The notes beneath the pieces were generated by a model. It searched no databases. It was not told the DNA's origin and saw only the letters and a list, made by a program, of their open reading frames with translations. A stretch of 64,000 bases of DNA from Nocardioides yefusunii (GTDB taxonomy: Bacteria > Actinomycetota > Actinomycetes > Propionibacteriales > Nocardioidaceae), in contig NZ_CP034929.1 of assembly GCF_004014875.1 (NCBI RefSeq), positions 1,116,001 to 1,180,000 on the forward strand. Reading direction: 5' to 3'. Positions 29,001 to 38,216 of this stretch are shown in pieces (within the stretch, counting starts at the first letter, position 1; each line of letters starts with the position of its first letter). Both the position numbers and the translations under genes were made by a program.

Positions 29001-29780
29001 ATGGGTGAGTTCGTCAGGCTCGAGGTCGTCGACGGTGTCGCGACGTTGAGGTTGGATCGTCCCAAGATGAACGCCCTCGACTCGGCGATGCAGGAGGAGA
29101 TCCGGGCGGCTGCCCGCGAGGCCACCGAGCGCGACGACGTGAAGGCCGTCGTGGTGTGGGGAGGTGAGCGCGTCTTCGCCGCCGGCGCCGATGTCAAGGA
29201 GATGGCCGACATGTCGTACACCGACATGGTCAAGCGTTCCGGTGAGCTCCAGGCCTGCTTCTCGGCCGTCGCGAAGATTCCCAAGCCCGTCGTCGCCGCC
29301 GTCAACGGGTACGCCCTCGGCGGTGGCTGCGAGCTCGCACTCTGTGCCGACGTCCGGATCGCTGCCGAGAATGCAGTCTTCGGTCAGCCCGAGATCCTGC
29401 TCGGCATCATCCCCGGCGCCGGTGGCACCCAGCGCCTCACGCGTCTGGTCGGGCCCTCCAAGGCCAAGGACCTCATCTTCACCGGTCGTTTCGTCAAGGC
29501 CGACGAGGCGCTGGCGATCGGCCTGGCCGACCGCGTCGTCCCGGCCGAGGAGGTCTACGACGAGGCGGTGAAGTGGGCCTCGCAGTTCACCGCCGCCGCT
29601 TCGTTCGCGTTGCGCGCCGCCAAGGAAGCCGTCGACAAGGGCATCGAGGTCGACCTCGAGACCGGCCTTGAGATCGAGCGCCAGCAGTTCGCCGCCCTCT
29701 TCGCCACCGAGGACCGCGCCATCGGCATGGGCTCGTTCGTCGAGCACGGCCCGGGCAAGGCCCAGTTCGTCGGCCGATGA
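29001..29780 (+). CDS. Enoyl-CoA hydratase/isomerase (crotonase)
   Basis: Hydrates trans-2-enoyl-CoA to (S)-3-hydroxyacyl-CoA, or the reverse; here probably the crotonyl-CoA/3-hydroxybutyryl-CoA step feeding Ccr. The 259-residue protein has the oxyanion-hole segment FAAGADVKEMADM, the GGGCELAL helix with one catalytic Glu, and GQPEILLGIIPGAGGTQRL with the second Glu. AGGAG precedes ATG at 29001. The next small membrane protein gene overlaps its stop (ATGA). Confidence 0.92.
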   Translation: MGEFVRLEVVDGVATLRLDRPKMNALDSAMQEEIRAAAREATERDDVKAVVVWGGERVFAAGADVKEMADMSYTDMVKRSGELQACFSAVAKIPKPVVAAVNGYALGGGCELALCADVRIAAENAVFGQPEILLGIIPGAGGTQRLTRLVGPSKAKDLIFTGRFVKADEALAIGLADRVVPAEEVYDEAVKWASQFTAAASFALRAAKEAVDKGIEVDLETGLEIERQQFAALFATEDRAIGMGSFVEHGPGKAQFVGR

Positions 29781-30127
29781 GTCGATCTGACGGCGCACGG
29801 CCGTCGTCGGTCCGGGGCCCCCGGGGTCGTGCTGCGCGCACGCTCCGGGGGCTCTGTTCCGTCGTGGCGGTCCTGCTGGCCGTGAGCGTGCTCCTGCTGC
29901 TCCTGGGCGCTGAGGGCGACCTGCCGGGGTGGACGTACGTCGCCCGAGGGGCGGACGCGGTCTCGCCGTCGGTTCTGGAGGGGCTCGGGCCGGGGATTGC
30001 CTTCGTGGGTGAGGGGCTGCGGGAGTCCGCGGCGCGATGGAGCGTGGCCGCCCTGGGCTGGCTCGTTCTCGGTGTGCTGCTCGGAAGCGTGCTGGGGTGG
30101 ATCTCGGGCGGCCGCAGGCGGAGGTGA
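29777..30127 (+). CDS. Small two-span membrane protein
   Basis: A 116-residue protein: a basic Arg/Ser-rich N-terminus (1-25), a hydrophobic helix (about 27-44), an extracytoplasmic loop and a second helix (about 88-108) ending in RRRR. Its start lies in the stop of the crotonase gene (ATGA), implying coupled translation. No family recognised. Confidence 0.6.
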   Translation: MSRSDGARPSSVRGPRGRAARTLRGLCSVVAVLLAVSVLLLLLGAEGDLPGWTYVARGADAVSPSVLEGLGPGIAFVGEGLRESAARWSVAALGWLVLGVLLGSVLGWISGGRRRR

Positions 30128-30215
30128 GGGACCCGGCGAGGGTGCTCGGTCGGCGTCACCCATCTTGGGGAGTGTGCAGTCAGGACGGCTGCGAGGGGTG
30201 CCGGGCGGACTCGGA

Positions 30216-30231
30216 TGTGACTACAGTCACG
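30216..30231 (+). promoter_or_regulatory. CRP/GlxR-like site
   Basis: TGTGA-N6-TCACG, one mismatch from the CRP/GlxR consensus, 61 bases before the start of the secreted-protein gene at 30293. Confidence 0.55.
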
Positions 30232-30261
30232 AGACGTTGTTACGCACAGGTAACAACGTCT
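30232..30261 (+). promoter_or_regulatory. 12-bp-arm palindrome
   Basis: Perfect 12-base arms (30232-30243 and 30250-30261) around GCACAG. The inner 16-mer GTTACGCACAGGTAAC closely matches the palindrome before ccr. It lies between the CRP-like site and the ribosome site of the secreted-protein gene. Confidence 0.55.
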
Positions 30262-30292
30262 GCTGACAAGCATCTGGGAGGAAACCTTGTCC

Positions 30293-31147
30293 ATGCTCCG
30301 CATCCGCCGTTCGTTCGCCGCTCTCGCCACGTCCGCCGTGGCCGCTTCGGGCCTCGTGGCTCTCTCGCCGGCCGCCTCTGCCGCGGCCTCCGACGTCCCG
30401 TTCAACTGCGCCTTGCCATTCCTGGGCGCCAAGGTCTTCACGGTGAGCGCCGATGCGACCTTCCCTGCCAAGGTGCAGGCCGGCAAGGCGAGCTCCTACG
30501 AGTTCGTCGCCACGGTGTCCATTCCCGACGATGTGCGCCGTGACGCGCGAGGGCTGCTGGGTGAGAAGGTCAGCGGAAGTGCCACTGTCCCGTCGACCCT
30601 GGGTTCGCAGGCGCTCACCGTCGCCGCCACCATTCCCACTGTCGAGATTCCGACGACCGAGGGCCCCTTGGTCGTCCAGGTGAAGGGCAAGGGGAACTTC
30701 GTTGCTCCCGCAGCGGGCACTGCTGCTGTCACGGTCAAGGACTTCGACGCAGCGCTGGTCTTCAACAAGAACGGTGTCGACGGCAGCCCGTTCAAGATCA
30801 AGTGCAGCGCTGCGAGCGCCGTCGAGATCGCCACGGTCAAGGTCACTGCCGCCCCCAAGGCGCCGGTCAAGGCGACGTCGAAGACCACGGTCAAGATCGC
30901 CAAGAAGGGCAAGAAGGCCACTGCGACCGTCACGGTCAAGGTTGGCAAGAAGGCCGCCGCGGGCAAGGTGAGCGTCTCGCTCAAGCAGGGCAAGAAGACC
31001 AAGAAGGTCACGGTCAAGCTCAATGCCAAGGGCGTCGGCAAGGCCACCTTCTCCAAGCTCGCCAAGGGCAAGTTCACCGTGAAGGCGACCTATGCCGGGA
31101 ATGCCAAGACCAAGGGCTCGAAGAAGTCGGTCATGGGCAAGATCTGA
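30293..31147 (+). CDS. Secreted protein, DUF6801-like plus Ig-like domain
   Basis: A 284-residue exported protein. Signal peptide: RIRRS, a hydrophobic core, and ASAAAS cleavage near residue 30. The first domain (about 32-175) opens with FNCALPFLG and ends with a second Cys (FKIKCSA), resembling the DUF6801 family. A Lys-rich C-terminal part (about 190-284) looks like one bacterial Ig-like repeat (KATVTVKVGKKAAAGKVSV; GKFTVKATYAGNAKTKG). Probably attached to the envelope by charge. ATG 30293 has GGGAGGA; TTG at 30287 is possible. Paralogue of the next gene. Confidence 0.7.
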   Translation: MLRIRRSFAALATSAVAASGLVALSPAASAAASDVPFNCALPFLGAKVFTVSADATFPAKVQAGKASSYEFVATVSIPDDVRRDARGLLGEKVSGSATVPSTLGSQALTVAATIPTVEIPTTEGPLVVQVKGKGNFVAPAAGTAAVTVKDFDAALVFNKNGVDGSPFKIKCSAASAVEIATVKVTAAPKAPVKATSKTTVKIAKKGKKATATVTVKVGKKAAAGKVSVSLKQGKKTKKVTVKLNAKGVGKATFSKLAKGKFTVKATYAGNAKTKGSKKSVMGKI

Positions 31148-31214
31148 TCCGCTCCGAGCGCGGCACGGCCTCCCGGCGACGGGGCGTTCCGTGCTGCTCC
31201 GAAGTGAACCGCAG

Positions 31215-31245
31215 CAGCCCCGTCCGGCGACGCCGGACGGGGCTG
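31215..31245 (+). terminator. Terminator
   Basis: Perfect inverted repeat (31215-31229 with 31231-31245), followed by ACTGATTTT, 67 bases after the stop. Confidence 0.7.
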
Positions 31246-31367
31246 ACTGATTTTGGGTAATCGCAGGTCAGCGGTGGTTTCCATGCATTTCTTGTGGCTA
31301 AGGTCACAGGTTGTTGCGGGTGCGCATTCTCGGGCTCGCAACGCACATTCCTAGGGAGGGAAACTCA

Positions 31368-32231
31368 ATGCGTTCGTTCTTCAATCGCCCTGTCACGCTC
31401 GTGGCCTCGACCGCTCTCACGGCCGCCGGTCTCGTCGGCATGGCTGGCACGGCCCACGCTGCTGCGGCACCCACGCAGAGCTTCAACTGTGCGGTCTCGA
31501 TTCTCACTGACCAGGCCTTCACGCTTGACGTGACGCCTGATCTCCCGGCGGCCGTCACCCAGGGTGACAGCATCACCGGAACCTTCTCGGGCAGCGTCAG
31601 TGTGCCGAACAGCACCGTCAGTGCTGCCTACGCGTTCCTGAACGGCCGAGCGCTGGAGGGCACCGCCACGATCCAGGCGAAGTTCGGCGACAAGCCGATC
31701 GAGCTGACCGCTTCCCTGCCGAAGACCGCGCTCCCGTCAGGCGGCGTGCTCCAGATCCCCGTCAGTGGCTCCGGAACGTGGGTCGCCGACACCACCGGCA
31801 CCCAGGAGCTCACCATCCAGGGCTTCGAGGCGCCGCTCACCATGACCAAGGCCGACGGCACCAGCCAGGCCGCGGCTGCGTCGTGCAAGGCAGCCGCGGG
31901 CAACAAGGCGATCGGTTCCACCGTCGTCAGCGCCCCGGCCCCGGAGCCGACGCCGGAGCCGACGCCGGAGCCGACCCCGGAGCCGACCCCGGAGCCGACG
32001 CCGGAGCCGACGCCCACGCCGGAGCCCACCGCGACCCCGACCCCGACCCCGACCCCGACGGCGACCCCGACTGTGACGCCGAAGCCCAGCCCCACGGCCA
32101 CCCCGACGCCGACCACTGCTCCGGGTACGCCCAGCCCGGCGCCGTCGAAGTGGACGCCCGTCACGGTGCTGATCACGGTGGCGCTGACGATCCTGCGTGA
32201 TCTGCTGAAGGCAGTGCTCAAGAAGCACTGA
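31368..32231 (+). CDS. Secreted protein, DUF6801-like with Pro-Glu-Pro-Thr stalk
   Basis: A 287-residue exported protein: signal peptide to about residue 27 (TAHAAAAP), an N-terminal domain starting FNCAVSILT and ending in a second Cys, clearly paralogous to the preceding gene's first domain. Then comes a low-complexity PEPT and PTPT stalk (about 190-260), and a C-terminal hydrophobic or amphipathic helix with basic tail ([22 protein letters not shown] in part) that could anchor the protein in the membrane. The stalk would let the folded domain reach through the cell wall. AGGGAGGGA precedes ATG 31368. Confidence 0.7.
   Translation: MRSFFNRPVTLVASTALTAAGLVGMAGTAHAAAAPTQSFNCAVSILTDQAFTLDVTPDLPAAVTQGDSITGTFSGSVSVPNSTVSAAYAFLNGRALEGTATIQAKFGDKPIELTASLPKTALPSGGVLQIPVSGSGTWVADTTGTQELTIQGFEAPLTMTKADGTSQAAAASCKAAAGNKAIGSTVVSAPAPEPTPEPTPEPTPEPTPEPTPEPTPTPEPTATPTPTPTPTATPTVTPKPSPTATPTPTTAPGTPSPAPSKWTPVTVLITVALTILRDLLKAVLKKH
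31941..32030 (+). repeat. 12-bp coding repeats for Pro-Glu-Pro-Thr
   Basis: About seven copies of CCGGAGCCGACG with third-base variation, inside the stalk of the secreted protein. Such repeats are prone to length variation by slippage. Confidence 0.8.
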
Positions 32232-32282
32232 TCCTGCCTTGCTCGCCGGGTTTCGGCCCGCGTGGCAGTGAACTGTGAAATG

Positions 32283-32313
32283 CCCCACCGTGGACCTCCG
32301 TTCCACGGTGGGG
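32283..32313 (+). terminator. Terminator
   Basis: A 12-bp perfect stem (32283-32294 with 32302-32313), loop CCTCCGT, followed by TTT. Confidence 0.7.
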
Positions 32314-32376
32314 TTTCGCGGTTGTACTCTCGCTCACACATTCGAGTGCACAGGAGGAGCCTTCGGGCGAACCGCC

Positions 32377-33168
32377 ATGAACATTGTTGTCTGCGTGAAG
32401 TACGTCCCCGACGCGACTGCCGATCGGCAGTTCAAGTCGGACAACACCGTCGACCGCGTCGGCGTCGACGGCCTGCTGTCCGAGCTCGACGAGTACGCCG
32501 TCGAGCAGGCGCTCCAGGTCAAGGAGAAGCGCGACGGCGAAGAGATCACCGTCACCGCGCTGAGCGTCGGCCCCGAGAAGGCCGTCGACGCCGTCCGCAA
32601 GGCGCTGCAGATGGGTGCCGACAAGGGCGTCCACGTGCTCGACGACGCGATCGCGGGCTCTGACGCCGCCGCGACCTCGCTCGTCATCGCCAAGGCTGTC
32701 GAGAAGGTCGGCCCCGTGGACCTCGTCGTCTTCGGCATGGCTTCGACCGACGCCGGCATGGGCGTCGTCCCCGCCATGGTCGCCGAGCGCCTCGGCCTGC
32801 CCCAGGTCACTCTCGCCTCCGTGGTCGAGACCCAGGGCAACCAGGTCCGCATCAAGCGCGACGGCGACGCGGCCACCGAGGTCATCGGCGGCACGCTGCC
32901 GCTGGTCCTCTCGGTGACCGACCAGTCGGGCGAGGCTCGTTACCCGTCCTTCAAGGGCATCATGGCCGCGAAGAAGAAGCCGCTGGAGACCTTCTCGGTC
33001 GCCGACCTCGGCATCGACGCCGGTCAGGTAGGCCTGGCCGCCGCGTGGACGCAGGTGGAGGCCACCGCTGCCCGCCCGCCGCGCACCGCCGGCGAGATCG
33101 TCAAGGACGAGGACGGCTCGGGCGCCACGGCGCTCGTCGAGTTCCTCGCCTCGAAGAAGTTCATCTGA
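32377..33168 (+). CDS. etfB: Electron transfer flavoprotein beta subunit
   Basis: The AMP-binding half of the ETF heterodimer that takes electrons from acyl-CoA dehydrogenases. The 263-residue protein starts MNIVVCVKYVPD and contains the beta-ETF signature region with DEYAVEQALQ and VGPEKAVDAVRKAL. In this neighbourhood it may accept electrons from methylsuccinyl-CoA dehydrogenase (not in the window) or beta-oxidation. The AGGAGGAG site is unusually far (17 bases) from ATG, but homology fixes this start. etfA follows after 11 bases. Confidence 0.95.
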   Translation: MNIVVCVKYVPDATADRQFKSDNTVDRVGVDGLLSELDEYAVEQALQVKEKRDGEEITVTALSVGPEKAVDAVRKALQMGADKGVHVLDDAIAGSDAAATSLVIAKAVEKVGPVDLVVFGMASTDAGMGVVPAMVAERLGLPQVTLASVVETQGNQVRIKRDGDAATEVIGGTLPLVLSVTDQSGEARYPSFKGIMAAKKKPLETFSVADLGIDAGQVGLAAAWTQVEATAARPPRTAGEIVKDEDGSGATALVEFLASKKFI

Positions 33169-33179
33169 GGAGCCTGAAC

Positions 33180-34133
33180 ATGTCTGAAGTTCTCGTTGTC
33201 GTCGACCACGTCGACGGTGCGGTCAAGAAGCCGACCTACGAGCTGCTGACCATCGCTGCCCGTCTGGGTGAGCCGTCGGCCGTCTTCATCGGTTCCGCTG
33301 CTCAGGGCGCGCAGGTTGCCGAGGCCGTCAAGGCCTACGGTGCTGAGAAGGTCTACGTCGTCGACGACGCGCAGATCAAGGGTTACCTCGTCGCCCCGAA
33401 GGCCGAGGTCCTCCAGCAGCTCGTCGCCAAGACCAGCCCGGCCGCCGTGCTGATCCAGTCCTCCGCCGAGGGCAAGGAGATCGCGGCTCGCCTGTCGGTC
33501 AAGATCTCCTCCGGTCTGATCACCGACGCCGTCGACGTTCAGGCTGGTGGCATCACCACCCAGTCCGTGTTCGCCGGCAACTTCACGGTGAACGCCAAGG
33601 CGACCCAGGGCACTCCGGTGATCACGGTCAAGCCCAACTCTGCCGCCCCGGTGGAGAAGGCTGCAGCTGGCGCCGTCGAGCAGTTCGACGCCGTCATCTC
33701 CGACGCCGCCAAGACTGCCCAGATCGTGGCGTCGCAGCCGCGTCAGGCATCGGGTCGCCCCGAGCTCACCGAGGCCGCCGTCGTGGTCTCCGGTGGTCGT
33801 GGCACCGGTGGCGACTTCACCTCGGTGGAGGCGTTCGCCGACTCGCTCGGTGCCGCTGTCGGCGCCTCGCGCGCCGCCGTCGACTCCGGCTGGAAGCCGC
33901 ACACCTTCCAGGTCGGCCAGACCGGCAAGACCGTCTCGCCGCAGCTCTACGTCGCGGCGGGCATCTCCGGTGCCATCCAGCACCGTGCCGGCATGCAGAC
34001 CGCCAAGACCATCGTCGCGGTCAACAAGGACGAAGAGGCTCCCCTCTTCGAGCTGGTCGACTTCGGTGTGGTCGGCGACCTGCACGCCGTTCTCCCGGCT
34101 GCCACCGCGCAGATCGAGGCCCGCAAGGGCTGA
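33180..34133 (+). CDS. etfA: Electron transfer flavoprotein alpha subunit
   Basis: The FAD-binding half of ETF, 317 residues. The C-terminal FAD domain is clear: [11 protein letters not shown], then [25 protein letters not shown] in two blocks, and [25 protein letters not shown]. The N-terminal domain ([12 protein letters not shown]) pairs with EtfB. Cotranscribed with etfB; a strong hairpin follows the stop. Confidence 0.96.
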   Translation: MSEVLVVVDHVDGAVKKPTYELLTIAARLGEPSAVFIGSAAQGAQVAEAVKAYGAEKVYVVDDAQIKGYLVAPKAEVLQQLVAKTSPAAVLIQSSAEGKEIAARLSVKISSGLITDAVDVQAGGITTQSVFAGNFTVNAKATQGTPVITVKPNSAAPVEKAAAGAVEQFDAVISDAAKTAQIVASQPRQASGRPELTEAAVVVSGGRGTGGDFTSVEAFADSLGAAVGASRAAVDSGWKPHTFQVGQTGKTVSPQLYVAAGISGAIQHRAGMQTAKTIVAVNKDEEAPLFELVDFGVVGDLHAVLPAATAQIEARKG

Positions 34134-34149
34134 TCGACCACGGTCGTTC

Positions 34150-34184
34150 CGAGACCCCGTCACCCGGTGGGTGGCGGGGTCTCG
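34150..34184 (+). terminator. etfBA terminator
   Basis: A 16-bp stem with one G-T pair (34150-34165 with 34169-34184), 3-base loop, 16 bases after the etfA stop. Confidence 0.7.
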
Positions 34185-34306
34185 TCGTTCCAGCGTGCGT
34201 GCTGGCACGCAACGTGGGGCACGCTGATGACCGCATCGTGGGACGGATGAGGACGGCGTGGACCGGAATCTCTCGCATGCTGGTCGGCGACCTAGAATTC
34301 GTTGCC

Positions 34307-35572
34307 ATGAGCACCGTTGAGCACTCTGTCGTCACCGCCGTCCAGGAGGTCGCAGTCAAGGCCCGTGAGGCCAGCTACGACCTTGCCGTTGCGACCCGGA
34401 CGGTGAAGGACGCAGCGCTGCTCGCGATGGCCGATGCGCTCCTGGCCTCCACCGACTCGATCCTGGCCGGCAACGCCGAGGACGTGGCCCGCGCCGAGGC
34501 GAACGGCACCTCGCCCAACATCATCGACCGTCTGCGCCTCGACCCCGAGCGCCTCGAGGGCATGGCGCAGGGCCTGCGTGACGTCGCCGGGCTTCCGGAC
34601 CCCGTGGGTGAGGTCGTTCGCGGATCGACGCTGGCCAACGGCCTCGAACTGCGTCAGGTCCGCGTGCCCTTCGGTGTCATCGGCATGATCTACGAAGCCC
34701 GTCCCAACGTCACGGTCGACGCGGCCGGCATCTGCCTGAAGTCGGGCAACGCGGTGCTTCTGCGCGGATCGTCGAACGCCCGTTCGTCCAACGCTGCGAT
34801 CGTCGAGGCCCTGCGCGGCGCCGTCGTCGCCTCCGGCCTGCCTGCTGACGCCGTCCAGATGGTGCCGGGTGAGACCCACGACTCCGTCAAGGCCCTGATG
34901 CGTGCTCGCGGTCTGGTGGACCTGCTGATCCCGCGTGGTGGGGCAGGCCTGATCAACTCGGTCGTGACCGAGTCGATCGTCCCCGTCATCGAGACCGGCG
35001 TCGGCAACTGCCACGTCTACGTCGACGCCGCCGCAGACCTCGAGAAGGCCCTGGCGATCGTCATGAACTCCAAGACCCAGCGCAACAGCGTCTGCAACGC
35101 CGCCGAGTCGCTCCTCGTCCACGAGGACGTAGCCAGCGAATTCCTGCCGCGCGTGGTCGAGGCCCTTCAGGGTGCCGGTGTCACCATCCACGGCGACGAG
35201 CACTTCGCCGACTTCGACGGCGTCCTGCCGGTGACCGAGGAGGACTACGCCGAGGAGTTCCTCGCCGCCCGCATCGCGGCGAAGGTCGTCGTGGACGTCG
35301 AGGAGGCGATCGCGCACGTGCGTCGCTACTCCTCAGGGCACACCGACGCCATCGTCACCGAGGACATGGCGGCCAGCCGTCGTTTCGTCGCGGCGGTCGA
35401 CTCCGCTGCCGTGGCGGTCAACGCCTCCACCCGTTTCACCGACGGCGGCGAGTTCGGGTTCGGTGCCGAGATCGGCATCAGCACCCAGAAGCTCCACGCC
35501 CGCGGCCCGATGGGTCTGCCCGAGATGACTTCGACGAAGTACGTCGTGGTCGGCGACGGCCACGTCCGCTGA
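34307..35572 (+). CDS. proA: Gamma-glutamyl phosphate reductase
   Basis: NADPH-dependent reduction of glutamyl-5-phosphate to the semialdehyde, the second step of proline synthesis. The 421-residue aldehyde-dehydrogenase-fold protein has the catalytic C263 ([11 protein letters not shown]), [16 protein letters not shown] and the C-terminal GRGPMGL-like [19 protein letters not shown] box (34293-34298) eight bases before ATG points to a leaderless message. proB is not in the window. It is followed by the nadD-rsfS set, as in mycobacteria. Confidence 0.96.
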   Translation: MSTVEHSVVTAVQEVAVKAREASYDLAVATRTVKDAALLAMADALLASTDSILAGNAEDVARAEANGTSPNIIDRLRLDPERLEGMAQGLRDVAGLPDPVGEVVRGSTLANGLELRQVRVPFGVIGMIYEARPNVTVDAAGICLKSGNAVLLRGSSNARSSNAAIVEALRGAVVASGLPADAVQMVPGETHDSVKALMRARGLVDLLIPRGGAGLINSVVTESIVPVIETGVGNCHVYVDAAADLEKALAIVMNSKTQRNSVCNAAESLLVHEDVASEFLPRVVEALQGAGVTIHGDEHFADFDGVLPVTEEDYAEEFLAARIAAKVVVDVEEAIAHVRRYSSGHTDAIVTEDMAASRRFVAAVDSAAVAVNASTRFTDGGEFGFGAEIGISTQKLHARGPMGLPEMTSTKYVVVGDGHVR

Positions 35573-35601
35573 TCACCTGAACACCCGATAGGATCCCTCC
35601 C

Positions 35602-35754
35602 ATGCTGAACTCTGCCATCGTCCTCGCATCCTCCGAAGAAGCCCACGCCTGGGGCGGGGCTGACCCGTACTGGGTCGGCGCAACCGTCCTCGTGATCATG
35701 CTCGGCATGATCGGCGCTCTGATCGCCTTCGGCAACGGCCGCGAGCACAGCTGA
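35602..35754 (+). CDS. Small membrane protein (50 aa) upstream of nadD
   Basis: A short frame, [19 protein letters not shown], then one transmembrane helix (about 25-43) and the ending [15 protein letters not shown] box (35589-35594) seven bases before ATG supports a real leaderless gene; nadD starts one base past its stop and lacks its own ribosome site, so nadD probably depends on translation of this frame. Small single-span proteins at this position occur in other actinobacteria, as I recall. Function unknown. Confidence 0.65.
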   Translation: MLNSAIVLASSEEAHAWGGADPYWVGATVLVIMLGMIGALIAFGNGREHS

Positions 35755-35755
35755 G

Positions 35756-36391
35756 TTGAACACCCCACGTCGGGTCGGCGTGATGGGCGGGACGTTCGAT
35801 CCCGTCCATCACGGCCACTTGGTGGCCGCCTCGGAGGTGCAGTCGAAGTTCGACCTCGACGAAGTCATCTTCGTGCCCACCGGTGACCCGTGGCAGAAGG
35901 CTGACCGCCAGGTCTCGCCGGCCGAGCACCGTTACCTGATGACGGTCATCGCCACTGCCTCCAACCCGCGGTTCAAGGTCTCGCGCGTCGACATTGACCG
36001 CGACGGGCCGACGTACACGATCGACACCCTGCGCGACCTCCGGGCGCAGATGCCCGACGCCGAACTGTTCTTCATCACCGGCGCCGACGCACTCGCCGAC
36101 ATCTTCACCTGGCGCGACGCCACGGAGCTCTTCAGCCTGGCTCAGTTCGTCGGTTGCACGCGTCCCGGGTACGAGATGGATCCCGCGACGTTGGCGGCGA
36201 TCCCCGCCGACCGTGTGACGATGGGGGAGATCCCTGCGTTGGCCATTTCGTCGACGGACTGCCGTCGTCGCACCCAACGCGGCGAGCCGGTCTGGTACCT
36301 CGTGCCTGACGGGGTCGTCCAGTACATCGCCAAGCACCACCTCTACACCGACTCCGCCCCTCGGGTCGCGGAGCAGAAGGACCCTTCGTGA
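35756..36391 (+). CDS. nadD: Nicotinate-nucleotide adenylyltransferase
   Basis: Makes nicotinate adenine dinucleotide from NaMN and ATP in NAD synthesis. The 211-residue protein has the nucleotidyltransferase motifs [11 protein letters not shown] (11-21) and, near residue 163, ISSTDCRRR (in place of the usual ISSTxIR). The start is taken as TTG at 35756, directly after the small upstream gene; later starts would remove the first beta strand. The stop overlaps rsfS (GTGA). Confidence 0.95.
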   Translation: MNTPRRVGVMGGTFDPVHHGHLVAASEVQSKFDLDEVIFVPTGDPWQKADRQVSPAEHRYLMTVIATASNPRFKVSRVDIDRDGPTYTIDTLRDLRAQMPDAELFFITGADALADIFTWRDATELFSLAQFVGCTRPGYEMDPATLAAIPADRVTMGEIPALAISSTDCRRRTQRGEPVWYLVPDGVVQYIAKHHLYTDSAPRVAEQKDPS

Positions 36392-36825
36392 GCGCCACCG
36401 ATCACGCCCTCGCCCTCGTGCGCACCGCAGCGATCGCTGCCTCTGACAAGCTCGCCGACCGCATCATGGCGTTCGACGTCAGCGACACCCTCGCGATCAC
36501 CGAGTCGTTCGTCCTCGCCTCGGCCTCGAACGACCGCCAGGTCCGGGCCATCGCCGAGGAGATCGAGGACCAGATCCGTGAGCAGCACGGCGAGAAGCCG
36601 CTGCGCCGCGAGGGTCACCGTCAGGGTCGTTGGATCCTGCTGGACTTCGCTGACGTGGTCATCCACGTCCAGCACACCGAGGAGCGTGCGTTCTACTCCC
36701 TCGAGCGTCTGTGGCGCGACTGCCCGGCCATCGAGCTGCCGGCCGAGGTCGGGCCGCACGCCGGTGAGCACGTTGTCGACGACTCCGAGGACGACCCGGA
36801 CGCACTCGCTCCCGCCATCGTCTGA
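36388..36825 (+). CDS. rsfS: Ribosomal silencing factor RsfS
   Basis: Binds ribosomal protein uL14 and blocks subunit joining when nutrients are scarce. The 145-residue protein has the family core: [25 protein letters not shown] strand, the helix [14 protein letters not shown], the [15 protein letters not shown] strand and the YSLERLW helix. The acidic C-terminal tail is lineage-specific. It overlaps nadD by four bases and is followed by a phosphatase gene, a conserved order. Confidence 0.95.
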   Translation: MSATDHALALVRTAAIAASDKLADRIMAFDVSDTLAITESFVLASASNDRQVRAIAEEIEDQIREQHGEKPLRREGHRQGRWILLDFADVVIHVQHTEERAFYSLERLWRDCPAIELPAEVGPHAGEHVVDDSEDDPDALAPAIV

Positions 36826-36851
36826 TCCGGACGAACGAGCGGAGCACTGAC

Positions 36852-37502
36852 ATGGGAGCAGGCACCACGGTGAGCGAGAGCGCGCCGAGGCGCCTGCTCC
36901 TTCTGCGTCACGGACGCACCTCCTGGAATCTCGAAGGACGGGTCCAGGGACAGACCGACGTTCCCCTGGACGAGGTCGGGGTCGAGCAGGCCCGGTTGGT
37001 CGCGCCGGCGCTGGCCAAGTACGCCCCGGTCCTGGTGCGAAGTTCCGACCTCGCTCGCGCGCGGGTGACTGCTGAGGCGGTGGCCGACGCGTGTGGGGTG
37101 GAGGTCTCACTCGACTCCCGCCTGCGGGAGTTCGACCTGGGGGAGCGCGCGGGAGCCCGGCTCACCGACTATGCCGCGGCCCACGCCGACGAGTACGCAG
37201 CGTTCCGTGCGGGTCGCTACGACGTCGTGCCCGGTGGGGAGAGCAGGGAGCAGCTCGTCGAGCGTTTCGTGCCCGCGGTGCAGGACGCGCTGCGTGCACT
37301 GCGCCCGGGGGAGTTGGGCGTGGTGGTGGCGCACGGCGCCGCGCTGAAGGTGGCGGTCGCCGCGCTGCTGGGCTGGCCGGCGGAGGCCGTGGGCACGATG
37401 CACGCCCTGGGCAACTGTCACTGGGTCGAGATCGACGATTCCGGGGCGCCGGAGAACCTTGCCGGTGGCCTGCGTCTGGTCGCCTGGAACCGGCACGCCT
37501 GA
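36852..37502 (+). CDS. Histidine phosphatase (phosphoglycerate-mutase fold)
   Basis: A 216-residue histidine phosphatase: catalytic RHG at 19-21 (LLLRHGRTSWN), Arg/Glu of the SSDLARARVTAEAVA and REFDLGER segments, and the second catalytic His in VVVAHGAALK. The mycobacterial gene in the same place (after nadD-rsfS) encodes glucosyl-3-phosphoglycerate phosphatase, GpgP, so that activity is a reasonable guess; the sequence alone does not prove the substrate. A RBS-like GGAGCA is near the ATG. Confidence 0.85.
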   Translation: MGAGTTVSESAPRRLLLLRHGRTSWNLEGRVQGQTDVPLDEVGVEQARLVAPALAKYAPVLVRSSDLARARVTAEAVADACGVEVSLDSRLREFDLGERAGARLTDYAAAHADEYAAFRAGRYDVVPGGESREQLVERFVPAVQDALRALRPGELGVVVAHGAALKVAVAALLGWPAEAVGTMHALGNCHWVEIDDSGAPENLAGGLRLVAWNRHA

Positions 37503-37630
37503 GCCTGCTGCAGGGCTCGGAGGCCGGAGCGGTGCGAGGGCGCTTGCGTCCGGTACCCCCTGATTTCCCACGCATGCGGGCGTGTACTAATGTTTTCCAT
37601 GTCGCCGCGAGAGCGGGGGCAAACCCCAGC

Positions 37631-37703
37631 GGGGGTGTGGCGCAGCTGGTAGCGCACCTGCATGGCATGCAGGGGGTCAGGGGTTCGAGTCCCCTCACCT
37701 CCA
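37631..37703 (+). tRNA. tRNA-Ala(GGC), copy 1
   Basis: A 73-base cloverleaf: a 7-bp acceptor stem including the alanine identity pair G3-U70, a D arm GCGC/GCGC, anticodon loop ATGGCAT with GGC, and the T loop TTCGAGT. Discriminator A; CCA is not encoded. It reads the GCC and GCU codons that dominate this GC-rich genome. Confidence 0.97.
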
Positions 37704-37708
37704 CCGCA

Positions 37709-37743
37709 ACGAAAGGCCCGGACATTGCGTCCGGGCCTTTCGT
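37709..37743 (+). terminator. Terminator of tRNA-Ala copy 1
   Basis: Perfect 15-bp stem with loop ATTGC, six bases after the tRNA. Confidence 0.8.
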
Positions 37744-37923
37744 CATTGCGGCTGTCATTGCGGCTGTCACTTCGGGCGTCGTTGGGCGTCGTGTCTGCTT
37801 CGGCGTGGTTCCGGGGGCCTGGCGGTGCTTCTCCGGTGCGTGTCCGTGGCCCCGGTTGGGATCTGGGGCGGGTGGTGTACTAATGTTTTCCATGTCGCCG
37901 CGAGAGCGGGGGCAAACCCCAGC

Positions 37924-37996
37924 GGGGGTGTGGCGCAGCTGGTAGCGCACCTGCATGGCATGCAGGGGGTCAGGGGTTCGAGTCCCCTCACCTCCA
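37924..37996 (+). tRNA. tRNA-Ala(GGC), copy 2
   Basis: Identical to copy 1, exactly 293 bp downstream. It has its own upstream TGTACTAAT box, and here a TTGGGA -35-like element 16 bases before TACTAA. Confidence 0.97.
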
Positions 37997-38001
37997 CCGC
38001 A

Positions 38002-38036
38002 ACGAAAGGCCCGGACATTGCGTCCGGGCCTTTCGT
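38002..38036 (+). terminator. Terminator of tRNA-Ala copy 2
   Basis: Same perfect 15-bp hairpin as after copy 1. Confidence 0.8.
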
Positions 38037-38216
38037 CATTGCGGCTGTCATTGCGGCTGTCACTTCGGGCGTCGTTGGGCGTCGTGTCTGCTTCGGCGTG
38101 GTTCCGGGGGCCTGGCGGTGCTTCTCCGGTGCGTGTCCGTGGCCCCGGTTGGGATCTGGGGCGGGTGGTGTACTAATGTTTTCCATGTCGCCGCGAGAGC
38201 GGGGGCAAACCCCAGC

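Noticed and set aside
36343..37110. Minus-strand frames opposite rsfS and the phosphatase gene
   Set aside because: Antisense shadows with Pro/Arg-rich translation and no ribosome site.
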